Positions 1 to 7,823 of a stretch of 58,966 nucleotides of DNA are shown piece after piece (positions within the stretch are counted from its first letter, which is position 1; each line of letters starts with the position of its first letter). Location of the stretch: NCBI GenBank assembly GCA_002722735.1, contig PBMR01000012.1:1-58966 (forward strand). Direction: 5' to 3'. The translations under genes and the position numbers were made by a program. The stretch comes from Methanobacteriota archaeon (lineage in GTDB: Archaea; Thermoplasmatota; Poseidoniia; Poseidoniales; Thalassarchaeaceae). The notes under the pieces are model-generated. The model saw only the letters and a program-made list of their open reading frames with translations. It ran no database searches and had not been told where the DNA came from.

Positions 1-1
1 C

Positions 2-1330
2 TGGTACAGGGGCGGCTGGACGCGCCCACCTAGCGGCAACGCCATCCCCCTAGGGACTAGGCGCTGGGTCGGCGTTGGAAAGATCACCCTATCGCCCAGC
101 GGCCCGGGTCCCCAGGACAGTTCCCGCCAACCCCAATCAGAACCCGCGGCGATTGAGATCAGGCTGGCGAGGTCATCGTTCAAGACCGACGAGCAGATCG
201 ACTTTACCTTCACCGCACCCGAGCTCCCTGATGACGCTTGGATCGGCATCGTTCCCGCCGAGATCCCTCATGGCGATGAGACCGTCAATGACCAGCACGA
301 GACTGCCTACAAGTACTTGGAAGGAAGGACCAGAGGGGGGTTCTCTCTGCCCAACCCCGGTCCAGGGCAATGGACCATACGCCTGAACGACACCGACGAC
401 AACGGACGCGAGATCGCCTACACCTCCTTCACCGTCATGGACTCGCCCCCTCCAGTCCAGGACGACCTGAGCACTGTCTTGTCTGAAATTGACGGCATTA
501 TCGCATCGCTCGAGGACAACGCGATGAGCGGGGAGATTTCCATGGCCGAAGCGAGGTCCTCAGCAGACTCAAAGTTCGAGGCTCGAATTGATGACCTGCC
601 CTCTTTCGCCCAGAACGCCGCCCGCAGCGTGTGGGATGCCAAGATGGACGTCTTCCAGATTCGCATCGAATCTCGGATGCCAAACACTGGGACGATTGCT
701 GCCGGCGCGGCGACAGCCGCTGTTGCAGCGGGGGTCGCAGCGGGGATACGAGGCAATGCCGGAGCAGCAACGCCCACTCCCGTCTCAGAACGCGAGTCCT
801 CTTCAGATTGGCACGACGACCATCATGTGGAAGTGACGCAGGATGTGGATCATCCCGAGAGGGTCCGGGCCCCCAACAGGGTCACCCTGCCTGATGAGTC
901 GGCAGAAGACATCACAACCCCTCCAGCACCCCAGCAGACCGCTGCAACTCCCCAGCCACCCGAATCCCCTACCGTGGCCGCCCCTCCCGTCGTACGAACA
1001 ACACCCACTCTCATCGAGGCTGCCGAGGCCTTCGCTGCGACGCGGATGCTCAGCGAGAGGAACCAGGTCAAGGAGTCGCATGAGGGCCATTCCCAAGAGG
1101 CCTCGATCAGGATCAGCTCAATCGAGAGGACCTTCGGAATCGGAATCTCTGACTCCTACAGGGGTGGCAGCACTCTGATTGCCGAGGCAGAGGGGGTCGG
1201 AGAGGTGGAGATCAGATTGCCTGCTGGTTCTGATACTAGTGAGTACCACGCCCGCTCTGAGGCCACTCTCACAGTCTTCATTGCGGACTGGAACGCAGTC
1301 AGAAAGAGACTAATCCTAGAGGCTCAGTGA
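2..1330 (+). CDS. 5'-truncated multi-domain protein, Ala/Gly-rich hydrophobic segment and C-terminal domain
   Basis: The reading frame is open from the left edge of the window, so the N-terminus lies outside; 442 residues are visible. The first part (residues about 50-140) contains a compact beta-rich domain with the motifs DAWIGIVPAEIPHGDE, YKYLEGRT and RLNDTDDNGREIAYTSFTV. I recognise this pattern from accessory domains attached to caspase-like or von Willebrand-type proteins. A helical segment follows (about 145-225), then an Ala/Gly-rich hydrophobic stretch near 230-250 that could be one membrane span. After that comes a Pro/Thr/Ala-rich linker and a C-terminal domain ending in TLTVFIADWNAVRKRLILEA. 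Its stop overlaps the convergent SDR gene by 7 bases. I do not assign a function. The frame is certain; the domain call is only a recollection of a family pattern. Confidence 0.75.
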   Translation, partial: WYRGGWTRPPSGNAIPLGTRRWVGVGKITLSPSGPGPQDSSRQPQSEPAAIEIRLARSSFKTDEQIDFTFTAPELPDDAWIGIVPAEIPHGDETVNDQHETAYKYLEGRTRGGFSLPNPGPGQWTIRLNDTDDNGREIAYTSFTVMDSPPPVQDDLSTVLSEIDGIIASLEDNAMSGEISMAEARSSADSKFEARIDDLPSFAQNAARSVWDAKMDVFQIRIESRMPNTGTIAAGAATAAVAAGVAAGIRGNAGAATPTPVSERESSSDWHDDHHVEVTQDVDHPERVRAPNRVTLPDESAEDITTPPAPQQTAATPQPPESPTVAAPPVVRTTPTLIEAAEAFAATRMLSERNQVKESHEGHSQEASIRISSIERTFGIGISDSYRGGSTLIAEAEGVGEVEIRLPAGSDTSEYHARSEATLTVFIADWNAVRKRLILEAQ

Positions 1331-2169
1331 CCGGCGGCCTCGAAGGCCTCGCCAATCATCTCCTCGAGGCTGATAGACGGCCTGAAGCCGCACCTGTCTT
1401 GGAGGAACCAAGCATCCACAATGCCCCACACCTCGCCACGATCGCTCTGGTTGAGCTCGATCTCGCACCCAGTCCTCTGGTGGAACGCCTCCGCCAGATC
1501 CGCCATCGCAATGGCCTTGCCCGCACCGACAGCGAAACTCTCTCTGGTCGGTGGCGGGTCGGAAAGGATGGCTTCGACCACTCGGACCACATCCTGTACG
1601 TGGACCATGTCCTTCACTTCGGCCCCATCCCCGGGGACGTTGATCCACCCCATCTTGCACTCCTCCGCCCAGCGGTGCAGGATGCCGTTGCCCGGAGGGC
1701 CCGAAAGTGGGACTCCTTGGACGTTTGAGGCGCGAATCACGCTTACCGGCCTATCGGCCTCGGCCCTCTCCAAGGCATTCTCCTCCACCCATAGCTGACC
1801 CTCTGCGGCGACATCCCGGGGTGCTAGCGTCGAGTCCAATCCATAGTATTCTTCACCGGGACGCCATTGAGGATGAACCCGTAGGGTTCCAAGGATTATG
1901 AGGTGAATCGAGCCGTGTCTGTCGACGGCGTCTAACACTGGTCTGGCGGATTCACGCATTTTGACATAGGCATCACGATCGTCGCGGGCAACAGAAGTGT
2001 CCACGGGCCTGGAGTTGATGTGAATCAGCGCTGTGCACGGGGTGATTAGCGCATCAAGGGCAGCCGAATCAAGCAACGCCTCATCGGGCACCAGAATCCC
2101 CGAGTCTCCGAGCATCTCCGAAATGTAGGGCGCCACGAAGGCGTCGGCTGACGTAATCGCTACCTTCAT
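1324..2169 (-). CDS. NAD(P)-dependent epimerase/dehydratase-like protein (extended SDR), degenerate
   Basis: This 281-residue protein has the overall plan of extended short-chain dehydrogenases (nucleotide-sugar epimerase type). It has an N-terminal beta-alpha-beta start (MKVAITSADAFVAPYI), a strand with HLIILGTLRV, the RASNVQGVPLSGPPGNGILHR region, and the late motif VPGDGAEVKDMVHVQDVVR that is usual for the family. It is odd in two ways. The glycine-rich dinucleotide loop (usual TGAxGFxG) reads TSADAFVA, and no clear YxxxK catalytic pair is visible near residues 115-145, where DVAAEGQLWVEE stands instead. It may therefore be a binding or regulatory SDR rather than an active enzyme. It converges on the upstream partial gene with a 7-base overlap. 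ATG start; divergent from gcvPA. Confidence 0.8.
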   Translation of the reverse strand: MKVAITSADAFVAPYISEMLGDSGILVPDEALLDSAALDALITPCTALIHINSRPVDTSVARDDRDAYVKMRESARPVLDAVDRHGSIHLIILGTLRVHPQWRPGEEYYGLDSTLAPRDVAAEGQLWVEENALERAEADRPVSVIRASNVQGVPLSGPPGNGILHRWAEECKMGWINVPGDGAEVKDMVHVQDVVRVVEAILSDPPPTRESFAVGAGKAIAMADLAEAFHQRTGCEIELNQSDRGEVWGIVDAWFLQDRCGFRPSISLEEMIGEAFEAAGH

Positions 2170-2282
2170 CGTGCAATCCTAGCCCCTCCGAGGTAATAAT
2201 AGTGTGTGGCCCAATGATTTAGCCGGTTCTGACAAACCATTGAAACACTACTGGATGCCAAGACTGCCAGAGGGACTGCGAA

Positions 2283-3653
2283 GTGGTGGACCAACTGCCC
2301 AATCTGGGACGCGAGCAGGAGATGCTCGAAGCCATGGGCCTGTCTTCTATGGACGACTTGTTCGCAGACATCCCACACGAGATTCGCCGCGCTGACCCCC
2401 TGCCCCTCCCGCCCCCCCAGTCGGAAGAGGAAATTTGGGCTGATGCGCAGAGGCTACTGGGGGCCAACTTCTCTCTCGACGACCGCCCTAGCTTCCTCTC
2501 AGCCGGCCTTGCAAGGAACTTCGTGCCCAGCATGGTCGGGATGCTAGCCACCCGTGGAGAGTTCCTGACCTCATACACCCCCTACCAACCAGAGGTTAGC
2601 CAAGGGATGCTTCAGGCGATGTGGGAGTTTCAGACCTTGGTCAGCGAGCTCGTGGCCCTTCCTGTCGCGAATGTCTCGATGTACGATGCCTCCACAGCCG
2701 CTGCCGAGGCCATCACCTGCGCTGTGAGGGTTCACAATAGGAAGGCAGAGCAGAGGAATACCGCCTATGTCTCCCAACTCGTCCCCCCTCACCGCCTATC
2801 CGTCATCAGGAACTATACCATCGGTGCAGGCATCGATCTCAGGATTCTCGAGCACGGACCTGACGGCCACATCGATCTCGAATCAGCCACGGCCGCTGCC
2901 GGGTGCTGCGCCGTCTATGTCGAGCAACCCAGCGCCTTGGGAATCCTGGATACCGGGCTGACCGATCTCAAGGACGTAGTAGGCGAGCAGACTGCCCTGA
3001 TCGTGGGCGTGGACGTCGTATCCCTCGGCATTGTCGAGCCCCCTGGAAATTGGGGGGCGGACATCGTCGTTGGCGAGGGCCAGCCGTTCGGCATCGGACC
3101 CACGGGAGGTGGGCCCATCTACGGGATATTCGCCTGCTCCGAGAAGTATTTGCGGCAGATGCCGGGGCGCATAGTCGGACAGTCTTGGGATGTCGATGGC
3201 AATCTCGCCTTTACCCTGACTCTTTCCACCCGCGAGCAGCACATCCGCCGCCACAAGGCCACCTCAAACATATGTTCCAATGAGACTCTGATTGCGCTGA
3301 TGGGGGCCATTCACATGGCACTGCTCGGACCGGAGGGGCTGGAACGGCTGGCACTCAGAGTCGCTGCATCCACCGAGGCGACCAAGCGAGCCCTCACCGC
3401 AATCGATGGTATCGAGTTGGTAGACTCTGGGGCCCACAACTTTCGGGAGTTCGCCTTACGCCTGCCGGGCGAGGCCACTGACGCGCTCAAGCACTTGGAT
3501 GGCCTAGGGGTCCTCGGAGGCCTCGACCTAGGGTCATGGTGGGCCTCGATGTCGAAGTGCATGCTCGTCGGTGTCGACGAGCGCACTAGCAAGGATGACA
3601 TCGAAGCCCTCGCCAAGGGCATGGCATCGTGGGTAAGGGGGACCCAGGCATGA
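2283..3653 (+). CDS. gcvPA: Glycine dehydrogenase (decarboxylating) subunit 1, P-protein alpha
   Basis: This is one half of the split P-protein of the glycine cleavage system. With GcvPB it decarboxylates glycine and passes the aminomethyl group to lipoyl GcvH. The family's N-terminal motif is clear (MLEAMGLSSMDDLFADIP), as are the substrate-region motifs SMYDAST, VDVVSLGIVEPPG, GEGQPFG and ATSNICSNE. At 456 residues it has normal length for the short alpha subunit, which lacks the PLP lysine. The start is GTG at 2283 (a second GTG follows directly). It places the conserved N-terminal motif at the usual distance, and an AGGGA Shine-Dalgarno-like box lies 7 bases upstream. Its TGA overlaps the ATG of gcvPB, so the two are translationally coupled. 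gcvT and gcvH are not in the window. Confidence 0.96.
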   Translation: MVDQLPNLGREQEMLEAMGLSSMDDLFADIPHEIRRADPLPLPPPQSEEEIWADAQRLLGANFSLDDRPSFLSAGLARNFVPSMVGMLATRGEFLTSYTPYQPEVSQGMLQAMWEFQTLVSELVALPVANVSMYDASTAAAEAITCAVRVHNRKAEQRNTAYVSQLVPPHRLSVIRNYTIGAGIDLRILEHGPDGHIDLESATAAAGCCAVYVEQPSALGILDTGLTDLKDVVGEQTALIVGVDVVSLGIVEPPGNWGADIVVGEGQPFGIGPTGGGPIYGIFACSEKYLRQMPGRIVGQSWDVDGNLAFTLTLSTREQHIRRHKATSNICSNETLIALMGAIHMALLGPEGLERLALRVAASTEATKRALTAIDGIELVDSGAHNFREFALRLPGEATDALKHLDGLGVLGGLDLGSWWASMSKCMLVGVDERTSKDDIEALAKGMASWVRGTQA

Positions 3654-5173
3654 GTGACCTCTTCTCCTTCAACGGTGCAGAGGGGGCAGGATGGTCCCAG
3701 CCCGAGCCGATGCTGGGGGATGATGCTGCGGGGCCCACAGTTCCAGAGGGGCTGGTCCGAAGCAGGCTGCCTGAATGGCCGCGGGCCAGCGAGCCCGAGC
3801 TCGTCAGGCACTACACATGGCTGTCAAACCGCAACTTCGGCATCGACACCGGCTTCTACCCTCTCGGCTCGTGCACGATGAAGCATAACCCACGCTTGAA
3901 CGAGAGGATCGTGCAACTACCAGGGATTGACAGGATCCACCCTCTTCAACCCGAACACCAAATCCAGGGCCTACTGGCCATCTTCTACGAGATGCAGGAG
4001 ATGTTGGCCACCTGCTCCGGCATGGACGTTGTGACATTGCAACCAGTCGCCGGGGCCCAGGGGGAGTTCGCCGCCATACGATGCATTCAGGAGTTCCACC
4101 ACGCCAACGGCGAGGACCATCGGGACAAGGTGATTGTGCCTGACTCGGCTCACGGCACGAACCCGGCCTCGGCCTCTATGTGCGGCTACGAGATAATCGA
4201 GATTCCCAGTGCCGATGACGGGAGGCTGGATCTGGATGCCCTTCGTGCTGCGGTCGGCGAGGACACGGCCGCGATGATGATTACCAACCCCTCTACGCTG
4301 GGCCTGTTCGAGATCGAGATCCTAGAGGCCACAAGAATCGTCCACGACTCAGGCGGGCAGATGTACTACGACGGTGCGAACTTCAACGCCATAATCGGCA
4401 AAACTGATCCGGGAAGGATGGGCTTCGATGCCGTCCACTACAACCTCCACAAGACCTTCGCCCAACCGCACGGGGGCGGCGGCCCAGGGAGCGGGCCGAT
4501 TGGGGTGAAGGGGCACCTAGCTCAATTCCTGCCATCCCCCATAGCCTCCCGCCGTGAGAGCTTGGACGACGACCCCAGGGGTGTTGGGGACGGGCACTGG
4601 TACTACTGGAGGGATGTCGGCGAATCGAGCATCGGCAAGGTGCAGCAGTGGCATGGCAATGCAGGCGCAGTGGTCAGGGCATGGGCCTTCTACAGGAGGT
4701 ACGGCAGCGATCTCGAGCGCATGAGCGAGCACGCCGTCCTCAACTCCAACTATCTAAGGTATGTGATAATGAACCCGGGACCAAAGACTTCCAAGGCGAT
4801 TCATGCTATGCCTGTTGAAGGTGCTCCCGCCGATCTCGTGATGCACGAGTTTACCCTCTCGCTGAGCCCCCTGAAAGAACTCAACGGGGTCACGGGAAAG
4901 GACGTCGCCAAGCGTCTGCTGGACTACGGTTACATGTCACCGACCCTTTACTTCCCCCAGATAGTGCCCGAGTGCCTCATGATCGAGCCCACCGAGACCG
5001 AATCGAAGGAGGTGCTGGATCGATTCGCCGCCGACTTTCACGCAATCCTCTCAGAGGATCCTGAGACCATCACAACCGCCCCTCACACCACTCCGGTGAA
5101 GCGTGTCGATGAGGTCTGGGCTGCAAGGAACCTCGTGCTGAGGCATCCCGGCCGCCTCACCGACTCCAACTAG
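3650..5173 (+). CDS. gcvPB: Glycine dehydrogenase (decarboxylating) subunit 2, P-protein beta
   Basis: This is the PLP-bearing half of the split glycine decarboxylase. The PLP lysine lies in NLHKTFAQPHGGGGPG (K268). Other family motifs are GFYPLGSCTMKHNPR near the N-terminus, DSAHGTNPASA, and PTLYFPQIVPECLMIEPTETE towards the C-terminus. Length is 507 residues from the ATG at 3650, which shares an ATGA overlap with the end of gcvPA. A GTG 21 bases upstream is in frame, but the coupled ATG is preferred because a G-rich ribosome-binding stretch (3631-3640) precedes it. It acts in the cytoplasm with GcvPA, GcvH, GcvT and lipoamide dehydrogenase. Serine hydroxymethyltransferase (glyA, 7824) lies nearby, so glycine/serine/one-carbon genes are clustered here. 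Confidence 0.96.
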   Translation: MSDLFSFNGAEGAGWSQPEPMLGDDAAGPTVPEGLVRSRLPEWPRASEPELVRHYTWLSNRNFGIDTGFYPLGSCTMKHNPRLNERIVQLPGIDRIHPLQPEHQIQGLLAIFYEMQEMLATCSGMDVVTLQPVAGAQGEFAAIRCIQEFHHANGEDHRDKVIVPDSAHGTNPASASMCGYEIIEIPSADDGRLDLDALRAAVGEDTAAMMITNPSTLGLFEIEILEATRIVHDSGGQMYYDGANFNAIIGKTDPGRMGFDAVHYNLHKTFAQPHGGGGPGSGPIGVKGHLAQFLPSPIASRRESLDDDPRGVGDGHWYYWRDVGESSIGKVQQWHGNAGAVVRAWAFYRRYGSDLERMSEHAVLNSNYLRYVIMNPGPKTSKAIHAMPVEGAPADLVMHEFTLSLSPLKELNGVTGKDVAKRLLDYGYMSPTLYFPQIVPECLMIEPTETESKEVLDRFAADFHAILSEDPETITTAPHTTPVKRVDEVWAARNLVLRHPGRLTDSN

Positions 5174-5191
5174 CGAAGCCAACAAGACTCC

Positions 5192-6058
5192 ATGGCCCCT
5201 GCGACAACCATGGAAGCGGGCTCGGACCAACACTGGCTCCTTGGCGAGCCCTCGTGGTGGAACGGGGAGGATTCGACACCCCCCGACTTCAGACCGGGCG
5301 AACTAGCCCCGCCTGAGTCATGGGTCAGTTCGACTCCTAGGATAGGTAATTTCGGATGGATCCGCCAGAGGTTCAGGCCACTGGCATGGCCTCTGCTCAG
5401 GCCGATGGCATGGTCGCCTGTGTTCCTCGTTGCAACCGCAATCCCGCTGGCCTTCCCCGGACTCACCTCCAACGACCAATACCTCGCAATACTGCTCTTC
5501 CTCGCAGCGTGGGCTCTCGTCTTCATCCCCTTGATCTTCGCGCGGAACGCCCAACCCATGTCCAACAATAGCATCCCCGCATTACCAGTGGACTGGCTCT
5601 CACTGGCGCTCGGGTCGACCTTGTTCCTCATGCACATCCCATTTGACCCAAGAATCGGCTGGGCCTCCTATGCCCTGTTCTGGATTGCCTACCTTCGTAC
5701 GGTCCTGAAGGTCCAGGATGTGATGGTGACACCTCCAGCGCGCCTCCTCCTTCCCATGGAAACCGAGGACTGGGACGGTGACTTTCCTGGCCCTTGGGAG
5801 ATTCTCTCTAAGCACTGGTCCAGAGATATCATCGCCAGAGCAGAATGCGATGGTGGCCACCTCGTGATCGCTGGCACTGCCAGAGGGGGCTCGGACTTCC
5901 TCTCGATGACCTTCGTTCATCACTCCGGCTTTGTCCAAGACCCCTTCCACGAGACCCTGTCGGACAATAGGGGGCTCATGGCCGTTCTCGCACAACCTCT
6001 TCCCATAACCGGAACGCAATGGCCGGAGAGGTTCATCGTACCCTCGGAGGAAGAGTGA
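5192..6058 (+). CDS. Predicted membrane protein, about four transmembrane segments
   Basis: I do not recognise a named family in this 288-residue protein. It has a soluble N-terminus of about 70 residues that is rich in Trp and Pro. Four hydrophobic segments follow at roughly 75-95, 98-119, 130-148 and 153-170 (for example YLAILLFLAAWALVFIPLIF). A soluble C-terminal domain of about 110 residues ends in VPSEEE. It starts 18 bases after gcvPB in the same direction and could be co-transcribed with it. No Shine-Dalgarno sequence is visible before the ATG at 5192, and an in-frame ATG at 5210 is an alternative. Its place between glycine-cleavage and purine genes gives no firm clue to its role. Confidence 0.8.
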   Translation: MAPATTMEAGSDQHWLLGEPSWWNGEDSTPPDFRPGELAPPESWVSSTPRIGNFGWIRQRFRPLAWPLLRPMAWSPVFLVATAIPLAFPGLTSNDQYLAILLFLAAWALVFIPLIFARNAQPMSNNSIPALPVDWLSLALGSTLFLMHIPFDPRIGWASYALFWIAYLRTVLKVQDVMVTPPARLLLPMETEDWDGDFPGPWEILSKHWSRDIIARAECDGGHLVIAGTARGGSDFLSMTFVHHSGFVQDPFHETLSDNRGLMAVLAQPLPITGTQWPERFIVPSEEE

Positions 6059-6106
6059 CAGGTTTGCGAACGGCATGCATTTGAACCGGGCATCACTCGA
6101 AGGCGT

Positions 6107-6580
6107 ATGGACGTCTGTGTGGTAATGGGTTCGAAGTCGGACATACCAGTTTGCGACAAGTGCACCTCCATCTTGGAGGAGTTCGACATAGACCATGAGG
6201 TTCGCGTGGCATCTGCGCACAGGGCCCCACGTTACCTCGAGGAGGTCGTATCGACGGCCATCGGTGAGGGCTGCAAGATTTTCATCGGCATCGCTGGTCT
6301 GTCTGCGGCACTCCCCGGCGTCATCGCTTCGATGACTTCGCTCCCAGTGATTGGCGTTCCAGTGGGCGGTAAGGTGCCATTGGATAGCCTGCTCTCCGTC
6401 ATCCAGATGCCTCCTGGCGTCCCTGTCGCTGCCGTAGGCGTCGACAGGGGGGACAACGCTGCCGTGCTCGCCGCCCAGATGCTTGCTATGGATGATGGGG
6501 GACTTGCCCAGCGAGTAGTGGACTGGCGAGCGGCTAGGACGGATGGCGTAATCGCTGACGATGAGTCGCTACGGAGGTGA
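6107..6580 (+). CDS. purE: N5-carboxyaminoimidazole ribonucleotide mutase (PurE)
   Basis: This is a purine biosynthesis enzyme that makes 4-carboxy-AIR. It carries the class signature MGSKSD (residues 7-12), the catalytic SAHR segment with H38, the GIAGLSAALPGVIAS loop, and PVIGVPVGGKVPLDSLLS with IQMPPGVPVAAV. All of these form the nucleotide site of the PurE octamer. At 157 residues it has normal length. The ATG at 6107 has GAAGG five bases upstream, and an AT-rich TATA-like stretch near 6077-6084 lies about 26 bases before the start. The end overlaps the next gene (GMP synthase ATPase subunit) by 20 bases, so the two purine genes form a coupled pair. Whether it works as a mutase with PurK or on bicarbonate-derived substrate cannot be told from this sequence. 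Confidence 0.96.
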   Translation: MDVCVVMGSKSDIPVCDKCTSILEEFDIDHEVRVASAHRAPRYLEEVVSTAIGEGCKIFIGIAGLSAALPGVIASMTSLPVIGVPVGGKVPLDSLLSVIQMPPGVPVAAVGVDRGDNAAVLAAQMLAMDDGGLAQRVVDWRAARTDGVIADDESLRR

Positions 6581-7529
6581 AGTCCTGCAGGCCCAGATGC
6601 TCGTCGATGAGGCAGTCGAGGCCCTACAGGCTCAGATTGACGATACCGCGATCATAGCCTGCTCAGGAGGCATCGACAGCACCGTGGCAGCCGTTCTGGC
6701 CCACAGTGCGGTCGGAAGCCTGCTGCACTGTGTCTACGTCGATACCGGACTGATGCGCAAGGACGAGTCCGAGGAGGTAGCCGGGATGTTCGGCGACTTG
6801 AGCATCGAACTCAAGGTGGTGGATGCATCCGAGAGGTTCTTTTCTCATCTTGAGGGGGTGACCGAGCCGGAGGAGAAGCGCATGGTGATCGGTGAGCAGT
6901 TCATCAGGGTCTTCGAGGAAGAGCAATCCACTTGTGGCGCCAAGTACCTTGTCCAAGGCACGATCGCACCAGACTGGATCGAATCCGGAGGCGGCGAGCG
7001 CGACGTCATCAAGTCTCATCACAACGTCGGTGGGCTTCCCGAGGACGTTGACTTGGTTATCGTAGAGCCGCTCAGGGAGCTCTACAAGGACGAGGTCCGT
7101 GAAATGGCTCGCCAGATTGGCATCTCCTCAAGCGAGCGTCAGCCATTCCCGGGCCCAGGCCTCGCGGTTCGTGTTCTCGGTGAGTTGACCCCGGACCGAG
7201 TCGAGGCATGCAGGCAGGCCTGCCACATCGTCGAGACTCACATACAAGGCGCCGTCGAGGAGGGGAGGTGCGATCTGCCGTGGCAGTACTTCGCAGCCCT
7301 CCTGCCGGTTCGAAGCGTCGGGGTGCATGGCGATGCGCGCGTCCACGGGGAGACTGTCGTCGTTCGTGCCGTGGCCAGCCTCGATGGAATGAGCGCTAGG
7401 TACTCGCCCATTCCCCACGATGTGCTGGCCGCAATCAGCACCGAGGTCACCAATACTCTCAAGGGCCAAGTCAACCGAGTTGTCTACGACATCACCCACA
7501 AGCCCCCCGGAACCATAGAATGGGAGTAA
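6561..7529 (+). CDS. guaAB: GMP synthase subunit B (ATP-pyrophosphatase)
   Basis: This is the ATP-pyrophosphatase half of an archaeal split GMP synthase, which aminates XMP to GMP using ammonia from a separate glutamine amidotransferase subunit. The PP-loop SGGIDST lies at residues 35-41. It also shows VDTGLMRKDE, YLVQGTIAPDWIES, the family motif PFPGPGLAVRVLGE, and the C-terminal XMP-binding dimerisation region ending in DITHKPPGTIEWE. At 322 residues it is about the usual length for this subunit. The ATG at 6561 lies inside purE, giving a 20-base overlap. The amidotransferase subunit is not in the window. A tRNA-Asn gene follows 40 bases downstream. Confidence 0.95.
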   Translation: MSRYGGEVLQAQMLVDEAVEALQAQIDDTAIIACSGGIDSTVAAVLAHSAVGSLLHCVYVDTGLMRKDESEEVAGMFGDLSIELKVVDASERFFSHLEGVTEPEEKRMVIGEQFIRVFEEEQSTCGAKYLVQGTIAPDWIESGGGERDVIKSHHNVGGLPEDVDLVIVEPLRELYKDEVREMARQIGISSSERQPFPGPGLAVRVLGELTPDRVEACRQACHIVETHIQGAVEEGRCDLPWQYFAALLPVRSVGVHGDARVHGETVVVRAVASLDGMSARYSPIPHDVLAAISTEVTNTLKGQVNRVVYDITHKPPGTIEWE

Positions 7530-7569
7530 TCCGATTCTTTGATGAAGGGGCGTACCAGCCGTGGGTCGG

Positions 7570-7645
7570 GCCGACATAGCTTAGTTGGTGGAGCGGTGGA
7601 CTGTTAATCCACAGGTCGCAGGTTCGAGTCCTGCTGTCGGCGCCA
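7570..7645 (+). tRNA. tRNA-Asn (GTT), 3' CCA encoded
   Basis: A full cloverleaf can be folded. The acceptor stem pairs GCCGACA (7570-7576) with TGTCGGC (7635-7641), followed by discriminator G and encoded CCA (7643-7645). The anticodon stem GTGGA/TCCAC encloses loop CTGTTAA with anticodon GTT. The T arm pairs GCAGG with CCTGC around TTCGAGT. There is no intron. It lies 40 bases after the GMP synthase subunit and is followed by the structured leader of glyA. Confidence 0.97.
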
Positions 7646-7823
7646 CATCATCCCTGCGTGCGAAAGCCGCAAGTGCCAGCACCGCTAGTGCTGATGGCAG
7701 ACCGAATCCCGGGGTGCCCCCGGGCTCGTGCTCCGGTTCCACTATGGGCCAAGGGCACCCTGCGCACAACGAACTCAGAACTTCATTCCCAACACTCATT
7801 TGCCCCCTCCCCCCGGCGGGGGC
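7646..7823 (+). promoter_or_regulatory. Structured leader between tRNA-Asn and glyA with competing hairpins
   Basis: This 178-base spacer is unusually rich in inverted repeats. CAGCAC (7677-7682) pairs with GTGCTG (7688-7693). CCCGGGG (7708-7714) pairs with CCCCGGG (7718-7724). The overlapping segment 7710-7719 can instead pair over ten bases, including one G-T wobble, with 7753-7762. These last two stems cannot form together. Just before the ATG, the G-run that would serve as ribosome-binding site (7818-7822) can pair with C-tracts at 7810-7814 or 7802-7807. The layout resembles a cis-acting RNA switch or an RNA tied to processing of the upstream tRNA, but the function is inferred. No known riboswitch class is recognised. 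Confidence 0.45.

Noticed and set aside
7674-7699. A possible C/D-box or H/ACA guide RNA in the glyA leader (CTGATGG motif)
   Set aside because: The boxes are imperfect and their spacing does not fit an archaeal C/D guide. The hairpins are better described as a leader structure.
7728-7823. An N-terminal extension of glyA from ATG 7728
   Set aside because: The extension is Pro/Gly-rich and unlike the SHMT family. It would translate the inverted repeats; ATG 7824 has a G-rich ribosome-binding stretch.
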